From positions 1-13,303 of the forward strand of contig JAKSSI010000011.1 of NCBI GenBank assembly GCA_024403175.1: 13,303 bases of DNA, written 5' to 3'. Below the pieces are notes generated by a model. It was not told where the DNA came from, did not search any database, and saw only the letters and a list, made by a program, of their open reading frames with translations. Of this stretch, positions 1 to 7,336 are shown one piece after another. The translations under genes and the position numbers were made by a program. Each line of letters opens with the position of its first letter. Position 1 is the first letter of the stretch. This stretch comes from Clostridia bacterium. Its GTDB lineage: Bacteria; Bacillota_A; Clostridia; Peptostreptococcales; Anaerovoracaceae.

Positions 1-50
1 TGGAGCTTAAGGAATGTTTGCTCCAATTATTTAAGGGAGCAAATGACTGA

Positions 51-527
51 GTGTTCAAAAAGTCAATTTCTGAAAACAATAACCGCGGTATGGCAACAAC
101 AGCGGTGCTTTGTTATTTAAGAAATCAGATGGCTTATGTCATAAACGTTGGAGATTCAAGAGCTTATCTTGTAAGAGATGGTGTTATTCGCCAGGTTACC
201 AAAGACCACACACTGGTTCAGGAAATGGTGGATAAAGGCCTTATCACTCCTCAGCAGGCAGAAGAACGAACTGATAAAAATATGATTACAAGAGCAATTG
301 GTGGCGAAATGGATGTTCGCCCTGATTTCTTTGCTTTTGCAGTTTACCCAGGAGATACCATCATTATGTGTTCCGATGGTCTCTATGGTGAAGTTGAAGA
401 TGAAAAGATGGCAGCAATGGCATCTTCAACAGTTGCAATGCATTCCTTATCTAAGGATCTTGTAGATGCTGCTAACAATCATGGCGGAAACGACAATATC
501 TCAGTTGTATGTATTAGGATTCAGTAA
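51..527 (+). CDS. prpC: PP2C-family serine/threonine phosphatase (PrpC/Stp type), 3' part, interrupted upstream by TGA
   Basis: Metal-dependent protein phosphatase that, by family knowledge, reverses phosphorylation by the adjacent PASTA kinase in the cytoplasm. Visible PP2C motifs are GMATT (residues 13-17), GDSRAYLVRDG, the SDG motif with a metal-binding Asp, and the C-terminal GGNDNISVV with another metal-binding Asp. The N-terminal motifs (RxxNED, DGMGG) are missing and would lie upstream of the window. The same frame is clearly PP2C-like at positions 3-47, reading through LLQLFKGAND, then hits TGA at 48-50 and resumes with VFKKS, as the family alignment expects. GTG at 51 is only the first possible start after that stop; it has no convincing ribosome binding site, and a product starting there would lack part of the metal centre. 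This is a nonsense mutation, a sequence error, or an odd recoding. It ends 2 bases before the kinase gene. The family call is secure; whether the gene is intact is doubtful. Confidence 0.8.
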   Translation: MFKKSISENNNRGMATTAVLCYLRNQMAYVINVGDSRAYLVRDGVIRQVTKDHTLVQEMVDKGLITPQQAEERTDKNMITRAIGGEMDVRPDFFAFAVYPGDTIIMCSDGLYGEVEDEKMAAMASSTVAMHSLSKDLVDAANNHGGNDNISVVCIRIQ

Positions 528-529
528 TT

Positions 530-2401
530 ATGGCTAGCAGAATATTAGCAAATAGGTACGACCTAAAAGAAAAAATTGGTGAAGGCGGAATGTCAGTAGT
601 CTTCAGAGCTCATGATATGGTTCTGAACAGATTTGTAGCTGTAAAAATTCTGCGTCCTGAATATACAAAGGACAATCACTTCATAGACAGCTTTAGAAGA
701 GAGTCTCAGCTGGCAGCCAGCATTGTCGACCCTAACATTGTTAACGTTTACGATGTAGGTAGAGAAGGCAACATCTACTTCATAGTTATGGAACTTGTAG
801 AAGGTATGCCACTTTCTGAAATTATTAAGACAGAAGGCAGTTTGGATGCACGCCGTGCGGCAAATATTGCAAGACAGATTGCAATGGCGCTTTCTACAGC
901 TCATAAGCACAATCTTATCCATAGAGATGTAAAGCCTCATAATGTGCTTATTTCAAGAGATGATGTAGCTAAAATTGCAGACTTTGGTATTGCAAAGGAA
1001 GTTACAAAGGACACACTTGTAAGCGAATCTAAAGAACAAGAAGCGGTAATGGGTTCTATCCATTATTTCTCACCGGAGCAGGCAAGAGGCAATGGTGTTG
1101 ATGAACGTTCAGATATTTATTCTCTTGGTATCGTGCTCTACGAAATGGTTACAGGTAAAGTTCCATTTGATGGCGAAACAGCTGTAGAAGTAGCTGTAAA
1201 GCACATTTCCGAAGAAATCACACCACCTTCAAGTATAAATCCTTCAATTCCAAAAGATGTTGAAGACATTATTTTGAAGGCAACAAAGAAAGATCCAAAC
1301 GAGCGCTTCAATACTGCCGAAGAGCTTATTACAGCACTTTCATTTATTAAGTACACAAATCTTTCAAATAAGGCTGCAAAGACTTCAGAACCAGAAGATG
1401 GCGACGACGAAAACAAAGACGCTGGAAAGACTCCAGCTGAAATTCGTGCAGAACATAGAAATCTAAAGCAGCAGAAATGGTTTGGTGTTATTCCAAAGCC
1501 AAGCTTCATTACTAAGGACAAGGCTGCAAGCGATGCCGATAATACGAAGAAAAAGAAGGTTACTTTAGATAAGGTTATCGCAGTAATTGTAGCAATTCTT
1601 ATTGCAATTCCTGTAAGCGGCGGTCTCTACAAAGCTTTCTTCGACCCAGCCAATAAGATTAAAGAATTTAATCTTCAGGATTTTAGAGGCATGACTTTCG
1701 ACGAAGCTACAGAAGCAGCTTCTATTCATAACATTACAATTGAAAAAGAAAAGGAACTTAACTCCGACGATGTTCCAGAAGGACAGATTATTAATCAGAG
1801 TCCATCTCCAAACACTGTAGTTAAGGAAAACACTGTTGTTAGAGTTACTATCAGTAAGGGGCTTCAAGATGGAAAGATTCCAAACGTTGTAGGTAAGTCT
1901 CAGACTACAAACCGTCCTAATGCAAAGAATCTTCTTGAAAATTACGGTTACGAAATGGGTAAGATTACATACAGCTACAGCAATGATATGCCAAGTGGTT
2001 ATGTAATTTCTCAGACCCCTGAAAAGGATACTGTTGCTCCAGCAGGAACAAAGGTTGATTTAGTAATTTCTAAGGGTGCTAAAACTGATAGCGGCAGCAC
2101 TGGCGGAAATACTTCCGGTGGCAACACATCAGGAAGTGAAACAGGCGGCGGAACTACAACATCCGATAAAGTAGTCGTAACATTTGATGGTGACAATGCG
2201 AAGATTTCTATCAAAAATGGTACTAGCGGAAAAACTATCGGTGATTCATTGGCTAATGCTGGTCTTGTTCCATCAGGTAGTGACTTTGTTGCAAAAGCAA
2301 CTGAATTAGGACTTGCTGAAAAGCTCCGTTCCGGTGACTACACTATTGAAAAATCTGCTACTCTTGAAGAAATCATAAAGATTATTGCACACCAGAAATA
2401 A
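530..2401 (+). CDS. prkC: PASTA-domain membrane Ser/Thr protein kinase (PrkC/Stk1 type) with MltG/YceG-like C-terminal domain
   Basis: Hanks-type kinase that senses cell-wall fragments outside the membrane and phosphorylates cytoplasmic targets in growth, division and translation control (family knowledge). The kinase domain spans about residues 10-275: glycine loop GEGGMSVVF (17-25), ATP lysine K39, catalytic loop HRDVKPHN (131-138), DFG (151-153) and SPE in place of APE. A charged juxtamembrane linker follows, then one membrane helix at about 349-368. Outside are two recognisable PASTA repeats (about 377-443 and 449-514), fewer than the three or more common in Firmicutes homologues. A Gly/Ser/Thr-rich linker (about 519-545) leads to a terminal domain (547-623). 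That domain has the pattern LANAGLV...F...LRSGDYTIEKSATLEEIIKII, which resembles the LysM-like subdomain of MltG/YceG rather than PASTA. The start is ATG 2 bases after the phosphatase stop, with AGGA at 516-519. Its stop shares one base with the rsgA start. The kinase call is very secure; the terminal domain is an inference from pattern. Confidence 0.95.
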   Translation: MASRILANRYDLKEKIGEGGMSVVFRAHDMVLNRFVAVKILRPEYTKDNHFIDSFRRESQLAASIVDPNIVNVYDVGREGNIYFIVMELVEGMPLSEIIKTEGSLDARRAANIARQIAMALSTAHKHNLIHRDVKPHNVLISRDDVAKIADFGIAKEVTKDTLVSESKEQEAVMGSIHYFSPEQARGNGVDERSDIYSLGIVLYEMVTGKVPFDGETAVEVAVKHISEEITPPSSINPSIPKDVEDIILKATKKDPNERFNTAEELITALSFIKYTNLSNKAAKTSEPEDGDDENKDAGKTPAEIRAEHRNLKQQKWFGVIPKPSFITKDKAASDADNTKKKKVTLDKVIAVIVAILIAIPVSGGLYKAFFDPANKIKEFNLQDFRGMTFDEATEAASIHNITIEKEKELNSDDVPEGQIINQSPSPNTVVKENTVVRVTISKGLQDGKIPNVVGKSQTTNRPNAKNLLENYGYEMGKITYSYSNDMPSGYVISQTPEKDTVAPAGTKVDLVISKGAKTDSGSTGGNTSGGNTSGSETGGGTTTSDKVVVTFDGDNAKISIKNGTSGKTIGDSLANAGLVPSGSDFVAKATELGLAEKLRSGDYTIEKSATLEEIIKIIAHQK

Positions 2402-3264
2402 TGCAGGGAACAATAGTAAAAGGTATAGCAGGCTTCTATTATGTATGGGCCGACAATAACATATACGAATGCAAAGCAAAAGGCGTTTTTAGAAAGAAAG
2501 GTCTTACTCCGCTTGCCGGAGATAAGGTGGAACTTGAAATCAATGCCGACGGCAGTGGCACAGTGGCCAAGATTTTAGAACGTAGAAATTTCTTCGATCG
2601 TCCACCAGTAGCCAATGTTGAATGCTTTGTATTGGTGGCTGCAGCAAAAGATCCGCTTCCAAGTTTTCTAATGCTTGATAGGTTTTGCGTAATGGCTGAA
2701 AAAGCCAATGCCGAACTTATAATCTGCCTTAACAAAGGTGATTTAGCAGAAGAAAAAATGATAGAAGATTTTAAAAAGGCTTACGATGGCATCTACAAGC
2801 TCTTCGTTATTTCTGCAAAAGAAGGAAAGGGTATTGAAGAATTAAAGGCTGCCATTATGGGTAAGCAGGTAGCGCTTGCGGGGCCTTCTGGGGTCGGCAA
2901 ATCTACGCTTACAAATCTTCTTATCGGTGAAGGTTCTTCTGTTACCGGCGAAATATCAGATAGACTTGCGCGTGGTAAAAACACCACAAGGCACACGGAG
3001 CTTTTCAAGGGCGACGGATTCTTCCTTTTCGATACTCCGGGCTTTACTTCTTTTGAGGCAGAGCTTGAAGATGAGGGCCAGCTTGCAAGTCTTTTCCCTG
3101 AATTTGAAAACTATCTTGGCGAATGCAAATTTAACGATTGCAGACACATTAAAGAGCCAGGTTGCAGAATTAGGGAAGCTCTTGAAAAAGGCGAAATTCA
3201 TAAAACACGATACGATTCGTATCTGGATATATTTACAGCAATTAAGAATAATAAGAGATTATAG
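2401..3264 (+). CDS. rsgA: Ribosome small subunit-dependent GTPase A
   Basis: Circularly permuted GTPase that checks and promotes late 30S subunit maturation. The 287 residues are close to family length. An N-terminal OB-fold (about 1-70) precedes the GTPase motifs, which run in the permuted order G4-G1-G3: NKGD at 111-114, P-loop GPSGVGKS at 161-168, DTPG at 211-214. The C-terminal zinc site is formed by C242, C247, H249 and C255. The ATG overlaps the kinase stop by one base (TAATG) and no good Shine-Dalgarno is visible, so translation is probably coupled to the kinase. The neighbourhood (phosphatase, kinase, rsgA, rpe) is the classic Firmicutes order, and RsgA homologues are known substrates of such kinases. 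Confidence 0.97.
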   Translation: MQGTIVKGIAGFYYVWADNNIYECKAKGVFRKKGLTPLAGDKVELEINADGSGTVAKILERRNFFDRPPVANVECFVLVAAAKDPLPSFLMLDRFCVMAEKANAELIICLNKGDLAEEKMIEDFKKAYDGIYKLFVISAKEGKGIEELKAAIMGKQVALAGPSGVGKSTLTNLLIGEGSSVTGEISDRLARGKNTTRHTELFKGDGFFLFDTPGFTSFEAELEDEGQLASLFPEFENYLGECKFNDCRHIKEPGCRIREALEKGEIHKTRYDSYLDIFTAIKNNKRL

Positions 3265-3273
3265 GTATTAAAA

Positions 3274-3939
3274 ATGTCAGAAAGAAAAGCATATCTTGCA
3301 CCATCAATTTTATCCGCTGATTTTGCAAACCTTCAGAGCCAGGTAAGCCTTATCGAAGAGGGCGGCGCAGACATCATCCACATGGATGTTATGGACGGAA
3401 AGTTTGTTCCTAATATTTCATTCGGCGGTCCTATCGTAAAGAGCATGGTTGGAAAAACAAAACTTCCATTTGATGTACATCTTATGATTTTCCATCCGGA
3501 AGATAGAATTGATGATTTTGTTACACCTCAGACTGAATACATTACAGTTCATCAGGAAGCAGTTGTTCATCTTCATAGACTCATTCAGCAGATTAAGTCT
3601 AAGGGCGTAAAGGCTGGCGTAGCTCTTAACCCTGGTACACCTGTTTCTAGTCTTGAATGCGTTTTAGAAGATTTAGATATGGTTCTTATCATGTCTGTAA
3701 ACCCAGGCTTTGGCGGCCAGAAGTTTATTCCAGTTGCTATGGACAAGGTTAGAGAATTAGACAAGATTAGAAAAGAAAAGAATCTCAATTTCAAGATTGA
3801 AATTGATGGCGGCGTAGGCCTTGCAAACTGCAAGGAAATTTTCGAAGCAGGTGTCGACATTTTAGTTGCAGGCTCTGCAGTATTCTGCGCAGAAGACGTT
3901 GTTGCACGCACAAAAGAATTTAAGGAAATCTTAAAGTAA
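3274..3939 (+). CDS. rpe: Ribulose-phosphate 3-epimerase
   Basis: Interconverts D-ribulose 5-phosphate and D-xylulose 5-phosphate in the pentose phosphate pathway; a cytoplasmic TIM-barrel metalloenzyme. The 221-residue length is normal. Signature motifs are all present: LAPSILSADF near the N-terminus, HMDVMDG with metal ligand H36 and catalytic D38, DVHLM with H69, the phosphate-binding MSVNPGFGGQ loop, EIDGG with catalytic D178, and AGSAVF near the end. The start is ATG 9 bases after the rsgA stop. In many Firmicutes a thiamine pyrophosphokinase (thiN) follows rpe; here lepA starts at the very next base after the rpe stop. Confidence 0.97.
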   Translation: MSERKAYLAPSILSADFANLQSQVSLIEEGGADIIHMDVMDGKFVPNISFGGPIVKSMVGKTKLPFDVHLMIFHPEDRIDDFVTPQTEYITVHQEAVVHLHRLIQQIKSKGVKAGVALNPGTPVSSLECVLEDLDMVLIMSVNPGFGGQKFIPVAMDKVRELDKIRKEKNLNFKIEIDGGVGLANCKEIFEAGVDILVAGSAVFCAEDVVARTKEFKEILK

Positions 3940-5754
3940 ATGGATAATAATTATCAGCAGTTCATAAGAAATTTCAGTATCATCGCTCATATCGACCACG
4001 GCAAGTCTACCTTGGCCGACCGTTTGATTGAGAATACCGGAACTGTTGCTCACAGAGATATGAAAGAGCAATTCCTCGACAACATGGATCTCGAAAGAGA
4101 AAGAGGAATTACTATTAAACTTCAGACTACAAGACTTGTTTATCATGCAAAGGATGGCAACGAATACATTCTTAACTTAATTGATACGCCGGGCCATGTA
4201 GACTTTAACTATGAAGTTTCTAGATCTCTTGCAGCATGCGAAGGTGCAGTTCTTGTTGTAGACTCCACACAGGGTGTTGAAGCTCAGACTCTCGCAAACG
4301 TATACTTGGCATTAGATGAAAATCTGGAAATTCTTCCGGTTTTAAATAAGATTGATTTGGCTTCTTCCCATCCGGATGAAGTAAAAGAAGAAATCGAAGA
4401 AGTAATTGGTCTTGATGCTTCTGAAGCTCCGCTTATTTCCGCAAAAGAGGGCATAGGCATTGAAGATGTTTTAGAAGATATCGTAAAGAATGTGCCTGCG
4501 CCAACAGGAGACTATAACGCACCTTTAAAGGCCCTGATTTTCGACTCATATTACGACAATTACAAGGGTGTAGTAATTTATACCAGAATCATAGATGGTA
4601 GCCTTAAAACAGGCGATACTATACTTCTCATGAATACAGGAAAGAAGTACGAAGTAACTGAAGTTGGTGTTAATGCACCATTCCAGACTCCTGTGGCAGA
4701 ACTGTCTGCAGGAAATGTAGGTTATATTTGCGCTTCCATTAAGCAGGTAAGAGATGCCCGCGTAGGTGATACCATTACACTTGCTGAAAATCCAACTACA
4801 ACTCCACTTAAGGGTTATAAGAAGGTTCAGCCAATGGTTTATTGCGGTATTTATCCAACACCTGACGAAAAGTACGAAAACGTAAAGGATTGCCTTGAAA
4901 AGCTTCAGGTAAACGATGCCGCATTTATCTTCGAACCTGAAACATCTCAGGCCCTTGGTTATGGTTTTAGATGCGGATTCCTTGGTCTTCTTCATATGGA
5001 AATCATTGTTGAAAGACTTGAAAGAGAATTCAATCTTGAAATCATTACAACATCTCCATCCGTAATTTATAAGGTTGTAAATCACGATGGTTCGGAATAC
5101 TTTATTGAAAACCCTTCAAATCTTCCTGAACCAACTAAGTACGACCACATTGAAGAACCTATGGTAAAGGCTACAATTATGGTTCCAAAAGATTATGTAG
5201 GAAACATTATGGAACTTTGCCAGGAACGCCGCGGTATTATGGATCATATGGAGTACATTACACCAGAGCGTGTAGGTCTACACTATACGATGCCTCTTAA
5301 CGAAGTTATTTACGACTTCTTCGATGCTCTTAAGTCTAAGACTAGAGGCTACGGTTCATTAGATTACGAATTCGACCATTACGAAAAGAGTCAGCTGGTT
5401 AAGCTGGATATACTTCTTAATAAGGATCTTGTTGACGCATTCTCCATGATTGTTCACGAATCCAAGGCTTTCTACAGAGGCAGATTTGTATGCCAGAAGC
5501 TTAAGGAAGTAATTCCAATGCATCAGTTTGAAGTTCCTATCCAGGCTGCAATTGGTCAGAAGGTAATTGCAAGAGAAACTGTTCGTGCATATAGAAAAGA
5601 CGTACTTGCTAAGTGCTACGGCGGCGATATTTCAAGAAAGAAGAAGCTGCTTGAAAAGCAAAAGGAAGGTAAGAAAAGAATGCGTCAATTCGGTACAGTT
5701 GAAGTTCCTCAGGAAGCATTCACAGCCGTTCTTAAGTACGACGAAGAAAAGTAA
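3940..5754 (+). CDS. lepA: Elongation factor 4 (LepA), ribosomal back-translocase GTPase
   Basis: Translation GTPase related to EF-G; it acts on stalled or mis-translocated ribosomes and in 30S biogenesis. The 604 residues match the family. GTPase motifs: AHIDHGKST (P-loop about residues 16-24), the RERGITI switch I, DTPGHVDF, and NKIDL. The rest follows the EF4 plan, with EF-G-like domains II, III and V, then the LepA-specific C-terminal domain including GYGSLDYEF and the basic [21 protein letters not shown] segment. There is no domain IV, as expected. The ATG directly abuts the rpe stop; AAGGA at 3922-3926 lies far upstream (13-base spacing), so coupling is likely. In Bacillus relatives lepA and hemW are adjacent; here hemW is about 4.2 kb downstream with four genes between. 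Confidence 0.98.
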   Translation: MDNNYQQFIRNFSIIAHIDHGKSTLADRLIENTGTVAHRDMKEQFLDNMDLERERGITIKLQTTRLVYHAKDGNEYILNLIDTPGHVDFNYEVSRSLAACEGAVLVVDSTQGVEAQTLANVYLALDENLEILPVLNKIDLASSHPDEVKEEIEEVIGLDASEAPLISAKEGIGIEDVLEDIVKNVPAPTGDYNAPLKALIFDSYYDNYKGVVIYTRIIDGSLKTGDTILLMNTGKKYEVTEVGVNAPFQTPVAELSAGNVGYICASIKQVRDARVGDTITLAENPTTTPLKGYKKVQPMVYCGIYPTPDEKYENVKDCLEKLQVNDAAFIFEPETSQALGYGFRCGFLGLLHMEIIVERLEREFNLEIITTSPSVIYKVVNHDGSEYFIENPSNLPEPTKYDHIEEPMVKATIMVPKDYVGNIMELCQERRGIMDHMEYITPERVGLHYTMPLNEVIYDFFDALKSKTRGYGSLDYEFDHYEKSQLVKLDILLNKDLVDAFSMIVHESKAFYRGRFVCQKLKEVIPMHQFEVPIQAAIGQKVIARETVRAYRKDVLAKCYGGDISRKKKLLEKQKEGKKRMRQFGTVEVPQEAFTAVLKYDEEK

Positions 5755-5777
5755 GGTATTAAATAATATAAAAAGTG

Positions 5778-5791
5778 CTTGAAATTTCAAG
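5778..5791 (+). promoter_or_regulatory. Perfect 14-bp palindrome in the lepA-rpsT gap, overlapping a possible -35 box
   Basis: CTTGAAATTTCAAG reads the same on both strands. It contains TTGAAA (5779-5784), a plausible -35 hexamer, but I see no convincing -10 at the right distance: TATGCT at 5795-5800 is too close and TTAAAA at 5801-5806 is weak. It could be an operator, a short RNA hairpin in the rpsT leader, or chance. No regulator is identifiable. Confidence 0.35.
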
Positions 5792-5808
5792 GACTATGCT
5801 TTAAAAGA

Positions 5809-5831
5809 TTTGCGGCGAAATAGTTCGCAAA
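5809..5831 (+). promoter_or_regulatory. Stem-loop in the rpsT 5' leader
   Basis: TTTGCG (5809-5814) can pair with CGCAAA (5826-5831) across an 11-base loop. A competing register pairs GCGAA (5815-5819) with TTCGC (5824-5828). GACT (5792-5795) and AGTC (5832-5835) could close a larger stem around it. Ribosomal protein mRNAs often carry leader structures bound by their own product; here a role in S20 autoregulation is inference only. Confidence 0.35.
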
Positions 5832-5841
5832 AGTCATGAAA

Positions 5842-5847
5842 GTGGGG
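5842..5847 (+). promoter_or_regulatory. Ribosome binding site of rpsT
   Basis: GTGGGG lies about 10 bases upstream of the rpsT ATG, just after the leader stem-loop. The purine-rich site supports ATG 5858 as the start. Confidence 0.55.
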
Positions 5848-5857
5848 TAAATTTTAA

Positions 5858-6127
5858 ATGGCTAACATTAAATCTGCAAAGAAAAGAATCACTGTTATTA
5901 AGGCAAAGACATTAAAGAACAGAAGAAGAAAGAACGCTCTTAAGGCTATCCTCAAGAACTTCTACAAGGCTCTTGCTGCAAAGGACTTTGCAACTGCTCA
6001 GGAAAAGCTTGTTCTTGCTGAAAAGGCTCTCATGAAGGCTGCAGCAAAGAACGTTATTCACAAGAATGCTGCTTCCAGAAAGGTTTCCAGAATGACAGTA
6101 GCCCTTAACAAGGCAAAGGCAGAATAA
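5858..6127 (+). CDS. rpsT: 30S ribosomal protein S20
   Basis: Primary 16S rRNA-binding protein of the small subunit body. The 89-residue, highly basic, Ala/Lys-rich helical protein has the family start MANIKSAKKRI, the KNRRRKNALK segment, the central helices and the C-terminal HKNAASRKVSRM motif. Heavy use of AAG, GCA and CTT codons fits a highly expressed gene. It follows lepA after a 103-base gap with a structured leader and is followed by a hairpin terminator, so it may be both read through from lepA and controlled separately. Confidence 0.98.
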   Translation: MANIKSAKKRITVIKAKTLKNRRRKNALKAILKNFYKALAAKDFATAQEKLVLAEKALMKAAAKNVIHKNAASRKVSRMTVALNKAKAE

Positions 6128-6145
6128 TCTCACCCGTCCCCACCG

Positions 6146-6162
6146 GACGCAAGTTAAGCGTC
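6146..6162 (+). other. Small stem-loop after rpsT
   Basis: GACGC (6146-6150) pairs with GCGTC (6158-6162) around a 7-base loop, directly upstream of the terminator hairpin. GTCC (6136-6139) and GGAC (6145-6148) give an alternative overlapping stem. It could protect the rpsT mRNA 3' end, but no function is shown. Confidence 0.35.
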
Positions 6163-6166
6163 AGAA

Positions 6167-6198
6167 AAACCAGGAGTGTCTCCCTGGTTTGTTATTTT
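6167..6198 (+). terminator. Rho-independent terminator after rpsT
   Basis: AAACCAGG (6167-6174) pairs with CCTGGTTT (6183-6190), and GAG/CTC can extend the stem inward with one bulged C. The following tract GTTATTTT is T-rich but imperfect. It lies between rpsT and the promoter of the next operon, where a terminator is expected. Confidence 0.75.
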
Positions 6199-6227
6199 GC
6201 AAAAAATGTACAAATATATAGTATAAT
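6197..6227 (+). promoter_or_regulatory. Promoter of the butyrate kinase operon, probably giving a leaderless mRNA
   Basis: A consensus TATAAT (6222-6227) is preceded, 19 bases upstream, by TTGCAA (6197-6202), a passable -35 box with a slightly long spacer. Transcription would start at about 6234-6236, which coincides with the ATG at 6236. No purine-rich ribosome binding site precedes that ATG. The -35 box overlaps the tail of the upstream terminator. Confidence 0.6.
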
Positions 6228-6235
6228 TAGATGTT

Positions 6236-7336
6236 ATGAAGAATTTTAAGATTTTTGTTATAAACCCTGGCTCAACATCTACTAAGCTGAGCCTCTTTGA
6301 AAACGAAACCAATGTCTGGACAAAGAAGGTATTTCATAAATCCGAAGACTTGGCTAAATTTGATTGCATAAATGCGCAACTCGACTATCGCTTTGATCTG
6401 ATACTTAAGCTTCTTAAGGAGGAAGGCATAGATTTATCAGACGTAGATGCCATAGTTGGAAGAGGCGGCGGCCACTATTCTGTTGCCAGCGGTGTTTATG
6501 AAATTACACCACTGCTTGTAGCAGATACTGTTGCAATGAAAAGCGGCGTAGAGCATTCTTCTATGCTTGGCATTCAGCTTGCAAATAAGCTCCATGAACT
6601 TTACGGTGGTCTGATGCTTATGCTCGACCCAATAATGCTTGACGAATATGAAGATGTTGCCCGTATGACAGGTATTAAAGACGTTTATCGTATTCCTTCT
6701 TCTCATGCCTTAAATCAAAAGGGTGTGGCAATGAAGTTTGCAAAGGATCAAGGCAAGAAATATAACGAATTAAACCTTATTGTGGGTCACATCGATGGTG
6801 GTATTACAGTAGGTGCACATAAAAATGGTAAGATGGTGGACTGTAATGGCGGCGCTAATGGTGACGGTCCTTATGCACCATCTAGAATCGGAAGCATAGG
6901 TATTTCTGAATTTATAGCTTATGCAAAAGATAAGAACTTAGACGAAATCGTTCACATGTGCAACATAGGCGGAGGTTTCTCTTCACTTCTTGGTACTAAC
7001 GATGCCGATGTTGTTATGGAAAGAATTCAAAATGGCGACAAAGCTGCAAAGCGTGCATGGGACGGTATGGTTTACCAGATTTGCAAAACCATAGGCTCTA
7101 TGGCTACAGTAATGTGCGGCAAAGTAGATGCCATTGTACTTACAGGCGGCCTTATGCGTTTTAAGTGCATTGAAGATGAAATAATAGAACGCTGCGGATT
7201 TATTGCACCTGTTTATACTTATCCTGGCGAAGTAGAACAAGAAGCCATGGCTGCAGGCGCGATGAGAGTACTTACAGGCAAAGAAGAAATGAAGCAGTAT
7301 ACAGGTAAACCAGTATTCCAAGGATTTGATGACTAA
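6236..7336 (+). CDS. buk: Butyrate kinase family protein (divergent acyl kinase)
   Basis: Acetate/butyrate kinase (ASKHA fold) family; members make ATP plus a carboxylic acid from acyl phosphate and ADP, or run in reverse. Family features: N-terminal INPGSTSTKLSLF, R76 in GRGG, DPIMLDEYEDVAR, H157 in HALNQK, H185, NGDGPYAPSR, and LTGGL near the C-terminus; 366 residues is near family length. Several otherwise strict motifs differ from typical Buk: GRGGGH for RGGLL, EHSSMLG for EHASNLG, GHIDGG for AHMGGG, and NGGANGDG for NNALDGDG. Substrate preference may therefore differ (butyrate, branched-chain or another short acid). No phosphotransbutyrylase (ptb) gene is adjacent. ATG 6236 is fixed by the conserved N-terminus; it lacks a ribosome binding site and sits at the predicted transcription start. 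It overlaps the next gene by 8 bases. Confidence 0.88.
   Translation: MKNFKIFVINPGSTSTKLSLFENETNVWTKKVFHKSEDLAKFDCINAQLDYRFDLILKLLKEEGIDLSDVDAIVGRGGGHYSVASGVYEITPLLVADTVAMKSGVEHSSMLGIQLANKLHELYGGLMLMLDPIMLDEYEDVARMTGIKDVYRIPSSHALNQKGVAMKFAKDQGKKYNELNLIVGHIDGGITVGAHKNGKMVDCNGGANGDGPYAPSRIGSIGISEFIAYAKDKNLDEIVHMCNIGGGFSSLLGTNDADVVMERIQNGDKAAKRAWDGMVYQICKTIGSMATVMCGKVDAIVLTGGLMRFKCIEDEIIERCGFIAPVYTYPGEVEQEAMAAGAMRVLTGKEEMKQYTGKPVFQGFDD

Noticed and set aside
48..50. TGA recoded as Trp or selenocysteine
   Set aside because: Trp is TGG throughout, the GNAT gene ends at TGA in a natural place, the PP2C position is not a conserved Trp or Cys, and no SECIS-like hairpin is evident nearby. An error or nonsense change is simpler.
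2090..2165. Gly/Ser/Thr-rich repeat in prkC as a tandem repeat array
   Set aside because: The DNA repeats are short and irregular; it reads as an ordinary flexible linker between extracellular domains.
2876..3271. + strand open frame overlapping rsgA (131 codons)
   Set aside because: It lies in another frame of a gene with all RsgA motifs intact; its translation is low-complexity and unlike any family I know.
4546..5085. Long open frame on the - strand inside lepA (179 codons)
   Set aside because: It is a shadow of lepA, which is fully conserved on the + strand; the antisense translation has no family pattern and no ribosome binding site.
5567..5782. + strand frame running past the lepA end
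   Set aside because: It overlaps the conserved LepA C-terminal domain out of frame and has no start signal.
7326..7328. TTG as start of the DHHW-family gene
   Set aside because: The next codon is ATG, and the AAGGA site is only one base from TTG, too close; ATG 7329 is better.
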